Shown here one piece after another: positions 1 through 9,889 of a stretch of DNA of 64,000 bases; position 1 is the stretch's first letter; every line of letters starts with the position of its first letter. Origin of the DNA: Blautia sp. (lineage in GTDB: Bacteria > Bacillota > Clostridia > Lachnospirales > Lachnospiraceae); contig JARIAR010000023.1 in assembly GCA_029257805.1 (NCBI GenBank), forward strand, positions 1-64,000, read 5' to 3'. The notes beneath the pieces were generated by a model that saw only the letters and a program-made list of their open reading frames with translations, was not told the DNA's origin and ran no database searches. Position numbers and translations under genes: made by a program.

Positions 1-85
1 TGCGGAAGATGGGACTTGAACCCACACGAGCGCATTGCTCACAAGATCCTTAGTCTTGCTCGTCTGCCAGTTCCGACACTTCCGC
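1..85 (-). tRNA. tRNA-Leu (anticodon AAG)
   Basis: Reverse complement GCGGAAG...CTTCCGC acceptor stem, A discriminator at position 1, long variable arm (class II), anticodon stem CAAGA/TCTTG with loop CTAAGGA giving AAG; GGTTCAAGTCC T-loop. Confidence 0.93.
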
Positions 86-132
86 ATATCGCATTTCAGT
101 GGGATTTTTTATTCTCCCTCGCGACAAGTGGT

Positions 133-161
133 AGTATATCAAAAGGATTGTAGAAAGTCAA
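133..161 (-). promoter_or_regulatory. Sigma-A promoter for tRNA-Leu with upstream A/T tract
   Basis: On minus strand TTGACT-17 nt-TATACT; preceded by a very A/T-rich stretch (about 165-235). Confidence 0.75.
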
Positions 162-294
162 TACCTTTTTTAAAAAATAAAAAAAATTTGAATTTTTTTT
201 GAAAAAAAGAGGAATTTGAAATTTTATGTAGAATATATTTTATAAGAGGGATTTTGTTGATATTTATGTTTTGTCAATCTGTGGAGGAATGCTT

Positions 295-1305
295 ATGAAT
301 ATAAGAGAAAGTATCGAGTTAAGAGAAAAACAGATGCTAAGTCCTTATGCAGTTTGCAGTGCCAAAACCAGGGGAAGAGAACGTCCAGAAGAAGAGTGTG
401 ATATGCGGACATCATTTCAGAGAGACAGAGATCGGATTCTTCATAGTAAGTCTTTTCGTCGCCTGAAGGATAAGACGCAGGTGTTTCTGGCTCCTCAAGG
501 GGATCATTATCGAAATCGGCTTACGCATACATTGGAAGTTTCCCAAATTGCCAGAACGATTGCTAAGGCCTTGTGTCTTAATGAAGATCTTGTGGAAGCT
601 ATCGCGCTTGGTCATGATCTTGGACATACGCCATTTGGCCATGCGGGAGAGCGTGCGCTGAATGAAAGAAATCCGGAAGGATTTGCTCATTATAAACAAA
701 GTGTTCGCGTGGTGGAAGTTTTGGAGAAAAATGGAAATGGGCTCAATCTTACCTGGGAGGTTCGGGATGGTATACGCAATCACAGAACAAGTGGAAATCC
801 TTCTACACTTGAAGGACAAGTTGTAAGATTTTCAGATAAAATTGCATATATTCATCATGATATGGACGATGCACAGCGTGCAGGTATTATCACAGAAGAT
901 GATATTCCTATTACTTTACGTACACTTTTGGGATATACGACAAGGGAAAGGTTAAACACCTTTGTACATAGTGTTATAGAAAATAGTATCGGGAAAGCGT
1001 CTATTCAGATGGCACCGGAAATAGAAGAGGCACTTATGGATTTACGTGCAATCATGTTTCAGGATGTTTATGAAAATCCTCTTGCAAAGAAAGAGGAGGA
1101 AAAAGCAATTAAGATGTTAACAGAGCTTTATGAATACTATATAGAGCATCCGGAATCTATGTCCAGGGAATACAGAGAATTAATAACGGAAAAAGGAGAG
1201 AAAAAGGCACAGGTTGTATGTGATTATCTTTCTGGAATGACAGATCAGTATTCCATGGAAAAATTCCGGGAAATTTATATTCCCGCAGGATGGGCGGTTT
1301 ATTGA
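295..1305 (+). CDS. dgt: Deoxyguanosinetriphosphate triphosphohydrolase-like HD protein
   Basis: HD phosphohydrolase motifs (FRRLKDKTQVF, NRLTHTLEVSQIAR, ALGHDLGHTPFGHAGE); GGAGG 7 nt before ATG 295. Confidence 0.9.
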   Translation: MNIRESIELREKQMLSPYAVCSAKTRGRERPEEECDMRTSFQRDRDRILHSKSFRRLKDKTQVFLAPQGDHYRNRLTHTLEVSQIARTIAKALCLNEDLVEAIALGHDLGHTPFGHAGERALNERNPEGFAHYKQSVRVVEVLEKNGNGLNLTWEVRDGIRNHRTSGNPSTLEGQVVRFSDKIAYIHHDMDDAQRAGIITEDDIPITLRTLLGYTTRERLNTFVHSVIENSIGKASIQMAPEIEEALMDLRAIMFQDVYENPLAKKEEEKAIKMLTELYEYYIEHPESMSREYRELITEKGEKKAQVVCDYLSGMTDQYSMEKFREIYIPAGWAVY

Positions 1306-1332
1306 GGAATTTATGACAAAGGAGGACGGCGT

Positions 1333-3126
1333 ATGCGGTATTCGGACGATGTCATTGAAGAAGTGAGGATGAAAAACGATATTGTGGATGTAGTATCCCA
1401 ATATGTAAAGCTTACCCGAAAGGGGAGTTCTTACTTTGGTCTTTGTCCGTTTCATAATGAGAAAACGCCTTCTTTTTCTGTGACGCCATCCAAGCAGATG
1501 TACTATTGTTTTGGATGCGGCGCAGGAGGAAACGTATTTAATTTTATTATGGAATATGAAAATTATACATTTGGAGAAGCACTTTCTCATCTGGCCCAAC
1601 GGGCAGGAGTGGAGCTTCCTCAAATCGAATATTCCAAAGAGGCAAAGGAAAAAGCAGAGCGGAAGGCTTTGCTTCTGGAAATTAATAAAAAAGCAGCACA
1701 GTATTTTTATTATCAGATTCGCAGAGAAAGCGGAAAAAACGCGTATCAATATCTGACAGAAAGAGGACTGACAGAGGAGACTATTAAGAAATTTGGATTA
1801 GGTTATTCAGATAAGTATAGCAATGACTTATATAAGTATATGAAGGCAAAAGGCTATTCCGATGAGCTTTTACGAGATTCCGGGCTTTTTAATGCAGATG
1901 AACGGAAAGGAATGTATGACAAATTCTGGAACCGTGTAATCTTTCCGATTATGGATGTAAATAATCGGGTAATTGGTTTTGGAGGTCGTGTCATGGGAGA
2001 TGGAAAACCTAAATATTTAAATTCCCCTGAGACAAAGATTTTTGATAAAAGTCGCAACCTGTATGGATTGAATATGGCCAGAACAACCAGAAAGAAATAT
2101 CTGATTCTCTGTGAAGGCTATATGGATGTAATTGCAATGCATCAGGCAGGATTTACAAATGCAGTGGCTTCTCTGGGAACAGCCCTTACATCCGGGCATG
2201 CCAGTCTTTTGAAACGATATACAGGAGAGGTTTTGCTTTTGTATGATAGCGATGAAGCTGGTATTCGTGCTGCATTAAGAGCGATTCCTATTTTAAAAGA
2301 GGCGGGAGTAAATTCCCGCGTAGTAAGTCTGGAACCGTATAAGGATCCGGATGAGTTTATTAAAAATATGGGACCGGAAGCTTTTGAAGAACGTCTGGCA
2401 AATGCCTGTGATAGTTTTATGTTCCGTGTACATATTGGCGAAAAAGAATTTCCGATGAAGGAGCCGCAAGGACAGAATCGTTTTTTTGAGCAATGTGCGG
2501 AAATGCTTTTGGAACTTGGGGATGAACTGGAAAGAAATCTCTATATTGAAGCGATTGTAAAAGAGTATCATCATTATGGAATCAATAGTGAAGATTTACG
2601 GAAACGAGTTAATACGCTGGCGTTGAAAGGAACAAAGGCAGAACAGAGAACACAGCCTAAAAGTGGAAATAGAGAAAAGAAGAAACAGGAATCTGCAGCT
2701 GAAAAAGCGCAGAAACTGATGCTTACCTGGTTAGTGACGTATCCGGGAATATTTGAAGAAGTGGAAAAATATCTTTCTCCTTCAGATTTTGTAGTTCCGT
2801 TGTATCGCCAGGTTGCGGAGATGTTGTTTGAGCAGAAAAAAGAAGGGGAAATAAATCCAGCCCGTCTTTTGAACATATTTACAGACAGTGAAGAACAGAG
2901 AGAAGTAGCGTCGCTTTTTAATGCAACGATTCATTTAGAAACTGCTGAAGAGCAGAATCGTGCATTTGTGGATACGCTGCTTCGCATTAAAGAAGAAAGT
3001 CTGGCGGAACGAAATAGAAACTGGGATCCGACAGATATGGGTGCACTTCAGGAATTGGTACGCGCCAAAAAAGAGTTGGAAGATCTTGGGAGAAAACGGC
3101 ACCAGCTGCATATTTCTTTCGAATAA
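1333..3126 (+). CDS. dnaG: DNA primase
   Basis: N-terminal zinc finger CPFHNEKTPSFSV...YYCFGCGAGGNVFNF, TOPRIM region ILCEGYMDVIAM; directly upstream of rpoD. Confidence 0.97.
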   Translation: MRYSDDVIEEVRMKNDIVDVVSQYVKLTRKGSSYFGLCPFHNEKTPSFSVTPSKQMYYCFGCGAGGNVFNFIMEYENYTFGEALSHLAQRAGVELPQIEYSKEAKEKAERKALLLEINKKAAQYFYYQIRRESGKNAYQYLTERGLTEETIKKFGLGYSDKYSNDLYKYMKAKGYSDELLRDSGLFNADERKGMYDKFWNRVIFPIMDVNNRVIGFGGRVMGDGKPKYLNSPETKIFDKSRNLYGLNMARTTRKKYLILCEGYMDVIAMHQAGFTNAVASLGTALTSGHASLLKRYTGEVLLLYDSDEAGIRAALRAIPILKEAGVNSRVVSLEPYKDPDEFIKNMGPEAFEERLANACDSFMFRVHIGEKEFPMKEPQGQNRFFEQCAEMLLELGDELERNLYIEAIVKEYHHYGINSEDLRKRVNTLALKGTKAEQRTQPKSGNREKKKQESAAEKAQKLMLTWLVTYPGIFEEVEKYLSPSDFVVPLYRQVAEMLFEQKKEGEINPARLLNIFTDSEEQREVASLFNATIHLETAEEQNRAFVDTLLRIKEESLAERNRNWDPTDMGALQELVRAKKELEDLGRKRHQLHISFE

Positions 3127-3165
3127 GGATAAAATATAAACACTATATGGAGGGATAGAACACCT

Positions 3166-4293
3166 ATGGAAATGAATATGGGTAAATTCAGCGAAAAACT
3201 GGTAGAGCTTTTGGAGCTTGCAAAAAAGAAAAAGAATGTACTGGAATATCAGGAAATTAATGACTTTTTTAAGGATCAGCCGCTTGATGTAGAACAAATG
3301 GAAAAAGTATTTGATTTTCTGGAGGCAAGCGGAGTAGATGTTCTTCGTATTACAGGAAACTCCGGCGATGATATGATTTTGGATGATGATCTGGAAATGG
3401 ATGGTCTTGATGACGAAGAAGAGGTAGAGCTGGATAAGATTGATCTGTCTGTTCCGGAAGGTGTGAGTATTGAAGATCCGGTTCGTATGTATTTAAAAGA
3501 AATTGGAAAAGTGAATCTTTTGACAGCGGATGAAGAGACAGAACTTGCTAAAAGAATGGAACAGGGAGATGAGGCTGCTAAAAAACGTCTTGCAGAAGCG
3601 AATCTCCGTCTTGTTGTAAGTATTGCAAAGAGATATGTGGGACGTGGAATGCTTTTCTTGGATCTGATTCAGGAGGGAAATCTGGGACTTATTAAAGCAG
3701 TTGAAAAATTTGATTACCGAAAAGGGTACAAATTTAGTACGTACGCAACCTGGTGGATTCGTCAGGCTATAACAAGAGCAATTGCTGATCAGGCAAGAAC
3801 CATTCGAATTCCGGTTCATATGGTAGAGACCATTAATAAGCTTATTCGTGTTTCCAGACAGCTTCTTCAGGAACTGGGTCGTGAGCCTTCCCCAGAAGAA
3901 ATTGCAGAAGAAATGGATATGTCCGTAGATCGTGTGCGGGAAATTCTTAAGATTTCTCAGGAGCCGGTTTCCCTGGAAACACCGATTGGTGAAGAGGAAG
4001 ACAGTCATCTTGGCGATTTTATCCAGGATGATAATGTGCCGGTTCCGGCTGATGCAGCTGCCTTTACCCTTTTGAAAGAACAGCTTGTGGAAGTTCTGGG
4101 AACTCTTACGGACAGGGAGCAAAAAGTTCTGCGTCTGCGTTTTGGTCTTGATGATGGACGTGCGAGAACATTGGAAGAAGTAGGAAAAGAATTTAATGTA
4201 ACAAGAGAACGTATTCGCCAGATTGAGGCAAAGGCACTTCGGAAGCTGCGCCATCCAAGCCGTAGCCGAAAACTGAAAGATTATCTTGATTAA
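3166..4293 (+). CDS. rpoD: RNA polymerase primary sigma factor (sigma-70/SigA)
   Basis: [11 protein letters not shown], region 2 [25 protein letters not shown], region 4 [23 protein letters not shown]. Confidence 0.98.
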   Translation: MEMNMGKFSEKLVELLELAKKKKNVLEYQEINDFFKDQPLDVEQMEKVFDFLEASGVDVLRITGNSGDDMILDDDLEMDGLDDEEEVELDKIDLSVPEGVSIEDPVRMYLKEIGKVNLLTADEETELAKRMEQGDEAAKKRLAEANLRLVVSIAKRYVGRGMLFLDLIQEGNLGLIKAVEKFDYRKGYKFSTYATWWIRQAITRAIADQARTIRIPVHMVETINKLIRVSRQLLQELGREPSPEEIAEEMDMSVDRVREILKISQEPVSLETPIGEEEDSHLGDFIQDDNVPVPADAAAFTLLKEQLVEVLGTLTDREQKVLRLRFGLDDGRARTLEEVGKEFNVTRERIRQIEAKALRKLRHPSRSRKLKDYLD

Positions 4294-4303
4294 GGAGCGG
4301 AAT

Positions 4304-5011
4304 ATGCAGTTATCCTTACGGCTTATGGCCATTGCAGATATGGTCAAAGTAGGAAATCGGCTGGTAGATGTGGGATGTGACCACGGGTATTTGCCAGTAT
4401 ATTTGTTCTTAAATAAAAAGATTCCAAGTGCCATTGCAATGGATGTGCGAAAAGGACCATTGTCCAGAGCAGAAGCACATATTCTGCAATATGGACTTGG
4501 ATCATACATAAAAACTCGACTTTCTGACGGGCTTATAGAATTAAAACCCGGAGAAGGAGATACCCTTGTAATTGCAGGAATGGGAGGACCTTTGATGGAA
4601 CGGATTCTGACGGACGGCAAGGAAGTCAGACAGTCTTTTCGGGAGATGATTCTTCAGCCGCAATCGGATATTCCTCACTTTCGTCATTTTATCCGGGAAG
4701 AAGGATGGGAAATTGTTCAGGAAAAAATAATCCTGGAAGACGGAAAATTTTATCCCATGATGAAAGTGGTTCCTTCTGAAGAAGGAACTATGAAAAAATG
4801 GACCACAGAAGAAGAAATGTTTGGGAAACTGCTTCTTTCTGAAAAAGATCCGGTTTTAAAACAATATCTGGAAAGGGAGTTTCGTATCAGAGAGGAGATC
4901 TTGGAAAAGATATCGAAAGCTCCGAAGGGAAAAGTGTCAAAGCGTATGTTGGAAGTAAAGGAGGAAAAAGAGCATATTAAAGCGGCTCTGGAAAGCTATG
5001 AAAGCATATGA
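4304..5011 (+). CDS. trmK: tRNA (adenine22-N1)-methyltransferase TrmK-like
   Basis: LRLMAIADMV...LVDVGCDHGYLPVYL SAM-binding motif; position after rpoD and before Nif3 matches the sigA-trmK-yqfO order known in Firmicutes. Confidence 0.88.
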   Translation: MQLSLRLMAIADMVKVGNRLVDVGCDHGYLPVYLFLNKKIPSAIAMDVRKGPLSRAEAHILQYGLGSYIKTRLSDGLIELKPGEGDTLVIAGMGGPLMERILTDGKEVRQSFREMILQPQSDIPHFRHFIREEGWEIVQEKIILEDGKFYPMMKVVPSEEGTMKKWTTEEEMFGKLLLSEKDPVLKQYLEREFRIREEILEKISKAPKGKVSKRMLEVKEEKEHIKAALESYESI

Positions 5012-5780
5012 GATAATTTCTTGGCTGGAAAAAAGATATCCTACAACTTCTGCGCAGGAGTGGGATAATGTAGGGTTTCTTGTAGGGGATGACAGAAAAG
5101 AAGTGTCCCATATTTTTCTGGCATTGGATTTAACAGAAAAAGTACTGGAAGAGGCTATTCAGTTAGGGGCAGATATGATCATTACCCATCACCCTATGAT
5201 TTTTTCTGGAATAAAAAAGATTAATAATCATACATTTACAGGAAGAAAAATATTGCGCCTGATTCAGAAAGATATTCCGTATTATGCTATGCATACAAAT
5301 TATGATGTTCTTGGAATGGCAGAATTAAGTGCGGATTATTTGAATCTTAGGGATAGGACGGTTCTTTCTGTGACTGAGGAGAGTGATACTCGGCGGGAAG
5401 GTTTCGGGCGTGTGGGAAAACTTCCTCATAAAATGTCACTTTTGGAATGTGCACAATATGTGAAAAAATGCAACCATCTTTCAGATGTGCGTTTTTATGG
5501 GGATCCGGATATGGAGATAGAAACAGTTGCAATTTGTACCGGATCCGGAAAAAGTATGCTTAAAGATGTGTTGAAGTCAGGAGCTCAGGTATATATAACG
5601 GGTGATATTGATCATCATACAGGAATTGATGCCGTAGCTCAGGGGATTGGTGTAATAGATGCCGGGCATTACGGAACAGAATATATTTTTGCAAAAGAAA
5701 TGAAAAAAATACTGGAAGAAGCATTTTCGGGTGTTCAGATTTCATGCGCCAAGGTAGAAAATCCATATACCGTTGTATAA
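4998..5780 (+). CDS. Nif3-like dinuclear metal center hexameric protein
   Basis: AQEWDNVGFLVGD, ITHHPMIFSGIKKI, GDIDHHTGIDA motifs of the Nif3/YqfO family. Confidence 0.92.
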   Translation: MKAYEIISWLEKRYPTTSAQEWDNVGFLVGDDRKEVSHIFLALDLTEKVLEEAIQLGADMIITHHPMIFSGIKKINNHTFTGRKILRLIQKDIPYYAMHTNYDVLGMAELSADYLNLRDRTVLSVTEESDTRREGFGRVGKLPHKMSLLECAQYVKKCNHLSDVRFYGDPDMEIETVAICTGSGKSMLKDVLKSGAQVYITGDIDHHTGIDAVAQGIGVIDAGHYGTEYIFAKEMKKILEEAFSGVQISCAKVENPYTVV

Positions 5781-5805
5781 GCGGACATAAAGGAGGTTGT
5801 GAATT

Positions 5806-7476
5806 GTGACAGAGCAGAAAACAGTTAATGTGACCATTGATGGAGAAGTAAGAAAATATCCCCAGGGGATTTCGTATTGGGATATTGTAAAAGATTATGA
5901 AGGAACAACAGAAGCGCCTATTATACTGGTGACAGTTAATGGGAAGTTAAGGGAACTTCATAAGCATCTCAGAAAAAACTGTACATTGGATTTTGTTACG
6001 ACAAAAGATGCTATTGGTCATAATGCTTATGTGAGAAGTGCAACCTTTATTCTTTTAAAAGCAATATATGATGTTGCAGGAAAAGAAAATATTGAAAAAG
6101 CTGTTATTCATTATTCACTGGGGAATGCTTTATATTTTACAATGGAAGGCGGAATGAAGCTTACAGAAGCGTTTCTTGATCGTGTAAAAGGAAGAATGCA
6201 AGAGATTGTGGAAGAAAGGATTCCTATTGTAAAGAGGAGTATAGGAACAGATGAAGCGGTGTCTCTTTTTCACAGGCATCATATGTATGACAAGGAAAAA
6301 CTCTTTCGCTACCGCCGGGTTTCCAGGGTGAATATTTACAGCATAGAGAATTTTGAAGATTATTTTTATGGATTTATGGCTTATCATACCGGATATGTAC
6401 AGCATTTTGATCTGCAGCTTTATGATGACGGATTTGTTTTAATACTTCCCAGAAAAGAAAATCCCGATAAGCTGGAGTTATTTGTTCCTCAGGAAAAGAT
6501 TTTTTCGGTACAGAAAGAATCCCAGGAGTGGGGAGAAAAGATGGATGTGGCAACAGTAGGCGATTTGAATGATCATATTACAAAGGAAGGGATACGCAGC
6601 ATTCTTTTGATTCAGGAGGCTCTTCATGAAGCGAAGATTTCAAATATCGCCCAGCAGATTGCGGAGCGGGGGAATATAAAATTTGTAATGATCGCAGGAC
6701 CTTCTTCCTCTGGCAAAACATCTTTTTCCCACCGGCTTTCGATACAGTTGATGGCTCATGGCATGCATCCTCATCCTATTGCGGTGGATAATTATTTTGT
6801 AAATAGAGAAAATACACCTTTGGATGAATATGGAGAGAAAAATTATGAATGTCTGGAAGCCATTGATGTAGAACTTTTTAATCAGAATATGCTTTCGCTT
6901 TTAAACGGGGAGGAAGTACAGCTTCCTGTATATAATTTTGTAACAGGGAAAAGGGAGTATAAAGGGGATTGGCTGAAACTGGGAAAGGAAGATATTCTTG
7001 TAATAGAAGGAATTCATGGTTTAAATGACCGGCTTAGTTATGCCCTTCCAAAAGAGAGTAAGTTTAAAATTTATATTAGTGCCCTGACGCAGTTGAATAT
7101 AGATGAACATAATAGAATTCCGACAACAGACGGGCGTTTGATCCGGAGAATTGTGAGAGATGCCAGAACAAGGGGAACCTCTGCAAAAGAGACGATTTCC
7201 AGATGGCCGTCTGTAAGGCGGGGGGAAGAAGAAAATATTTTTCCGTTCCAGGAGCAGGCAGATGTTATGTTTAACTCGGCTCTTGTATATGAACTTGCCT
7301 GCCTGAAAGTATATGCAGAGCCGCTTTTGTTTGGAATTGATAAAAATGCACCGGAATATACAGAGGCAAAACGACTTTTGAAATTTTTTGATTATTTTGT
7401 TCCGGTTCCAAGTGAGGAAGTTCCAAATAACTCTCTTTTGCGGGAATTTATTGGGGGAAGTTGCTTTAATGTTTGA
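5806..7476 (+). CDS. TGS / ThrRS-N2-like domain fused to uridine kinase-like nucleoside kinase
   Basis: N-terminal TGS-like segment, region resembling ThrRS additional domain, C-terminal P-loop GPSSSGKTSFSHRL and VIEGIHGLND of uridine kinase/PRK family; GTG start with AAAGGAGG. Confidence 0.85.
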   Translation: MTEQKTVNVTIDGEVRKYPQGISYWDIVKDYEGTTEAPIILVTVNGKLRELHKHLRKNCTLDFVTTKDAIGHNAYVRSATFILLKAIYDVAGKENIEKAVIHYSLGNALYFTMEGGMKLTEAFLDRVKGRMQEIVEERIPIVKRSIGTDEAVSLFHRHHMYDKEKLFRYRRVSRVNIYSIENFEDYFYGFMAYHTGYVQHFDLQLYDDGFVLILPRKENPDKLELFVPQEKIFSVQKESQEWGEKMDVATVGDLNDHITKEGIRSILLIQEALHEAKISNIAQQIAERGNIKFVMIAGPSSSGKTSFSHRLSIQLMAHGMHPHPIAVDNYFVNRENTPLDEYGEKNYECLEAIDVELFNQNMLSLLNGEEVQLPVYNFVTGKREYKGDWLKLGKEDILVIEGIHGLNDRLSYALPKESKFKIYISALTQLNIDEHNRIPTTDGRLIRRIVRDARTRGTSAKETISRWPSVRRGEEENIFPFQEQADVMFNSALVYELACLKVYAEPLLFGIDKNAPEYTEAKRLLKFFDYFVPVPSEEVPNNSLLREFIGGSCFNV

Positions 7477-7494
7477 TGATGTGCATTAGAGGAC

Positions 7495-7523
7495 TTTACA
7501 TTTAAAAAAAAACGTGGTAAAAT
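7495..7523 (+). promoter_or_regulatory. rnpB promoter
   Basis: TTTACA-17 nt-TAAAAT; predicted start coincides with rnpB 5' end near 7530. Confidence 0.75.
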
Positions 7524-7529
7524 AACGCT

Positions 7530-7883
7530 TGCGCAACCAGGTCAGGTAATCGCGGCTGAACAGACGAAAGAGTTCAGACGAGGAAAGTCCGGGCTTCGCA
7601 GGGCAGGATGCCGGATAACGTCCGGTGGAGGTGACTCCCAGACAAGTGCAACAGAAATAAACCGCCGGGATTTCCCGGTAAGGGTGGAAAGGCAGTGTAA
7701 GAGACTACCGCCGTTCTGGTAACAGAACGGGCATATGTAAACTCCATTCGAAGCAAGACCGAAAAGAAAGCGATACGGCTGCCCGTCGTGCTTTCAGGTG
7801 GGTCGCTTGAATCTTTCGGCAACGGAAGATCTAGATAGATGATTACCCAATGACATAACCCGGCTTATCGATTTGATTGTGCA
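7530..7883 (+). ncRNA. rnpB: RNase P RNA component (bacterial, class A-like)
   Basis: Conserved GAGGAAAGTCCGGGC, AGTGCAACAGAAA and ACATAACCCGGCTTATCG blocks; P1 helix TGCGCAACCA (7530) with TGATTGTGCA (ending 7883). Confidence 0.95.
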
Positions 7884-7894
7884 TGAAGAAAAAA

Positions 7895-7945
7895 GAAAAG
7901 CAGAACTATTTATGGAATACTCCGGAAATAGTTCTGCTCTTTTTG
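7895..7945. terminator. Bidirectional Rho-independent terminator between rnpB and pyrI
   Basis: AGCAGAACTATTT...AAATAGTTCTGCT perfect stem flanked by A-tract on left and T-tract on right. Confidence 0.85.
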
Positions 7946-7950
7946 TATTG

Positions 7951-8388
7951 TTATTTGTTACGTTTGCCTCGATATTTCTCTTCACAGTATTTGCATCTGT
8001 AAATTTCTTTTTCTTCATCTGAAAGAACAAAGATATGATCTAATTCCTGTTCGATGGAGGTAATGCAGCGAGGATTTTTACACTTGATTACATTCACTAC
8101 CTGTTTTGGAAGTTTCAGTTCTTTTTTTGCTACAATCTGAGAATCTTTAATAATATTTACAGTGATATTGTGATCAATGAAGCCGAGAATATCAAGATCG
8201 AGATTTTCAATAGGACACTCTACCTTGATGATATCTTTTTTTCCCATTTTATTGCTACGCGCGTTTTTGATAATGGCAACCGTACAATCCAGTTTATCAA
8301 GTTTCAGGTCGTGATAAATAGTCATGGCCTTTCCTGCTTTAATATGGTCCAGTACGTAACCTTCTTTCAGTGCTCCAACGTTTAACAT
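7951..8388 (-). CDS. pyrI: Aspartate carbamoyltransferase regulatory subunit
   Basis: [14 protein letters not shown]-terminal zinc site CKNPRCITS...CKYC; follows pyrB. Confidence 0.95.
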   Translation of the reverse strand: MLNVGALKEGYVLDHIKAGKAMTIYHDLKLDKLDCTVAIIKNARSNKMGKKDIIKVECPIENLDLDILGFIDHNITVNIIKDSQIVAKKELKLPKQVVNVIKCKNPRCITSIEQELDHIFVLSDEEKEIYRCKYCEEKYRGKRNK

Positions 8389-9305
8389 GGCAGTTCCACC
8401 TCCAGTAATGTAAGAATCAGGGCCATACGTACATAAACGCCGTATTGTGCCTGTTTGAAGTAAGCAGCTCTAGGATCGGAGTCTACTTCTACAGAGATTT
8501 CATTTACACGAGGCAGTGGATGGAGAACAAACATATCCTCTTTTGCAAGATCCATTTTTGCCTTATCTAATATGTAGAAATCTTTCATACGTACGTAATC
8601 TTCTTCGTTGAAGAAACGTTCTTTCTGTACGCGGGTCATGTATAAAATATCGAGTTTAGGCATAGCATCTTCCAGACGTTCTACCTCTTCGAATTCCATA
8701 TTGTTGCGTTTTAATACATCTTCACGGATGTAACTTGGGATACGAAGTTCTTCAGGAGAAATAAGAACAAATTTTACGTTGTCATAGCGTACAAGTGCTT
8801 CAATAAGAGAATGTACGGTACGTCCGAATTTTAAATCACCGCATAAACCGATTGTGATGTTGTCTAAGCGCCCTTTTAAGGAACGAATAGTAAGTAAATC
8901 TGTTAATGTCTGGGTGGGATGCTGATGACCGCCGTCTCCGGCATTGATAACAGGAATTGAAGATGCCATAGAAGCAACAAGAGGTGCGCCTTCTTTTGGA
9001 TGACGCATTGCACAGATGTCTGCATAACAGGAAGTGACACGAATAGTATCGGCAACGCTTTCTCCTTTAGAAGCGGAACTGGAGTCTGCAGAAGAGAAAC
9101 CGAGAACCTTACCGCCAAGATTCATCATGGCAGCTTCGAAACTTAAACGTGTACGTGTACTTGGTTCGTAAAATAAAGTTGCAAGTCTTTTGTCATCACA
9201 GGTATGTGCGTATTTTTTTGGATTTTTTTCGATATCATTTGCGAGGTCAAGAAGTTTTTCAAGTTCCTCAACTGATAAATCCAATGGACTCATTAAGTGT
9301 TTCAT
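8382..9305 (-). CDS. pyrB: Aspartate carbamoyltransferase catalytic subunit
   Basis: [44 protein letters not shown]; start assigned at [10 protein letters not shown], downstream of TGGAGGT. Confidence 0.97.
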   Translation of the reverse strand: MKHLMSPLDLSVEELEKLLDLANDIEKNPKKYAHTCDDKRLATLFYEPSTRTRLSFEAAMMNLGGKVLGFSSADSSSASKGESVADTIRVTSCYADICAMRHPKEGAPLVASMASSIPVINAGDGGHQHPTQTLTDLLTIRSLKGRLDNITIGLCGDLKFGRTVHSLIEALVRYDNVKFVLISPEELRIPSYIREDVLKRNNMEFEEVERLEDAMPKLDILYMTRVQKERFFNEEDYVRMKDFYILDKAKMDLAKEDMFVLHPLPRVNEISVEVDSDPRAAYFKQAQYGVYVRMALILTLLEVELPC

Positions 9306-9378
9306 GTTATACCTCCATTTTTTGGTATCAGGATTTAAAAGTCCCTTCCTATCATAATATAATACCTGTGATTTTTTT

Positions 9379-9768
9379 TCAAGATGATTTTGTAAGTATT
9401 TTTTCAAAAAGAAGGCCGGTAAAAAACCATACAGGAGCATAATCCAGTCGTATGATACCGTGATAATGCCAGGGGGTATGACTGTAATCCCAGGGGCACA
9501 TGTGAAAGTATTTGAGAATACTGCCGCTTATATATTCTATTGTGAAAATCCCACAGGTATAGAGAAGACCGCGAAAAAAAACAGGCAGGATAAAAATTTT
9601 TTTGTAAATTGGTCTGATAAAAGCAGCGCATCCGTAAATAGGAAACATTAGAAGAGAACTTTTTCCTGTCATAGTTAGTTCTCCGGAAAGAAAAGACTGC
9701 ATTCCGGTCCAGAATATTTCCAGGCACCATCCAATGAATCCGCAGAGAAAAAAGTCGTGTTTTAGCAT
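9379..9768 (-). CDS. Small membrane protein, ABC_trans_CmpB-like (putative ABC transporter permease family)
   Basis: Multiple hydrophobic segments, [20 protein letters not shown] and [25 protein letters not shown], resembling the WDYS signature of the family. Confidence 0.65.
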   Translation of the reverse strand: MLKHDFFLCGFIGWCLEIFWTGMQSFLSGELTMTGKSSLLMFPIYGCAAFIRPIYKKIFILPVFFRGLLYTCGIFTIEYISGSILKYFHMCPWDYSHTPWHYHGIIRLDYAPVWFFTGLLFEKILTKSS

Positions 9769-9824
9769 AGGGAAACTCCTTTTGGATTTTACATAAATTT
9801 AACTTGTTTATAGCGTTCCCCACC

Positions 9825-9853
9825 TTGAAAAAATAATACGGGTGGGATATAAT
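9825..9853 (+). promoter_or_regulatory. Promoter upstream of folC
   Basis: TTGAAA-17 nt-TATAAT. Confidence 0.75.
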
Positions 9854-9889
9854 GACCGAAAAGAACAGCTATATCAGGAGTTATAAAAT

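Noticed and set aside
3493-4620. 375-aa minus-strand ORF antisense to rpoD/trmK
   Set aside because: Antisense shadow of a highly conserved gene; Phe/Ser/Cys/Ile-rich composition typical of spurious reverse-frame ORFs.
7574-8030. Minus-strand ORFs over rnpB and the pyrI 3' end
   Set aside because: They overlap a structural RNA and a confident terminator/CDS; no protein-like features.
9305-9380. Possible pyrBI attenuator in the pyrB leader
   Set aside because: Short complementary segments exist but no convincing terminator/antiterminator pair or PyrR-binding consensus was found by eye.
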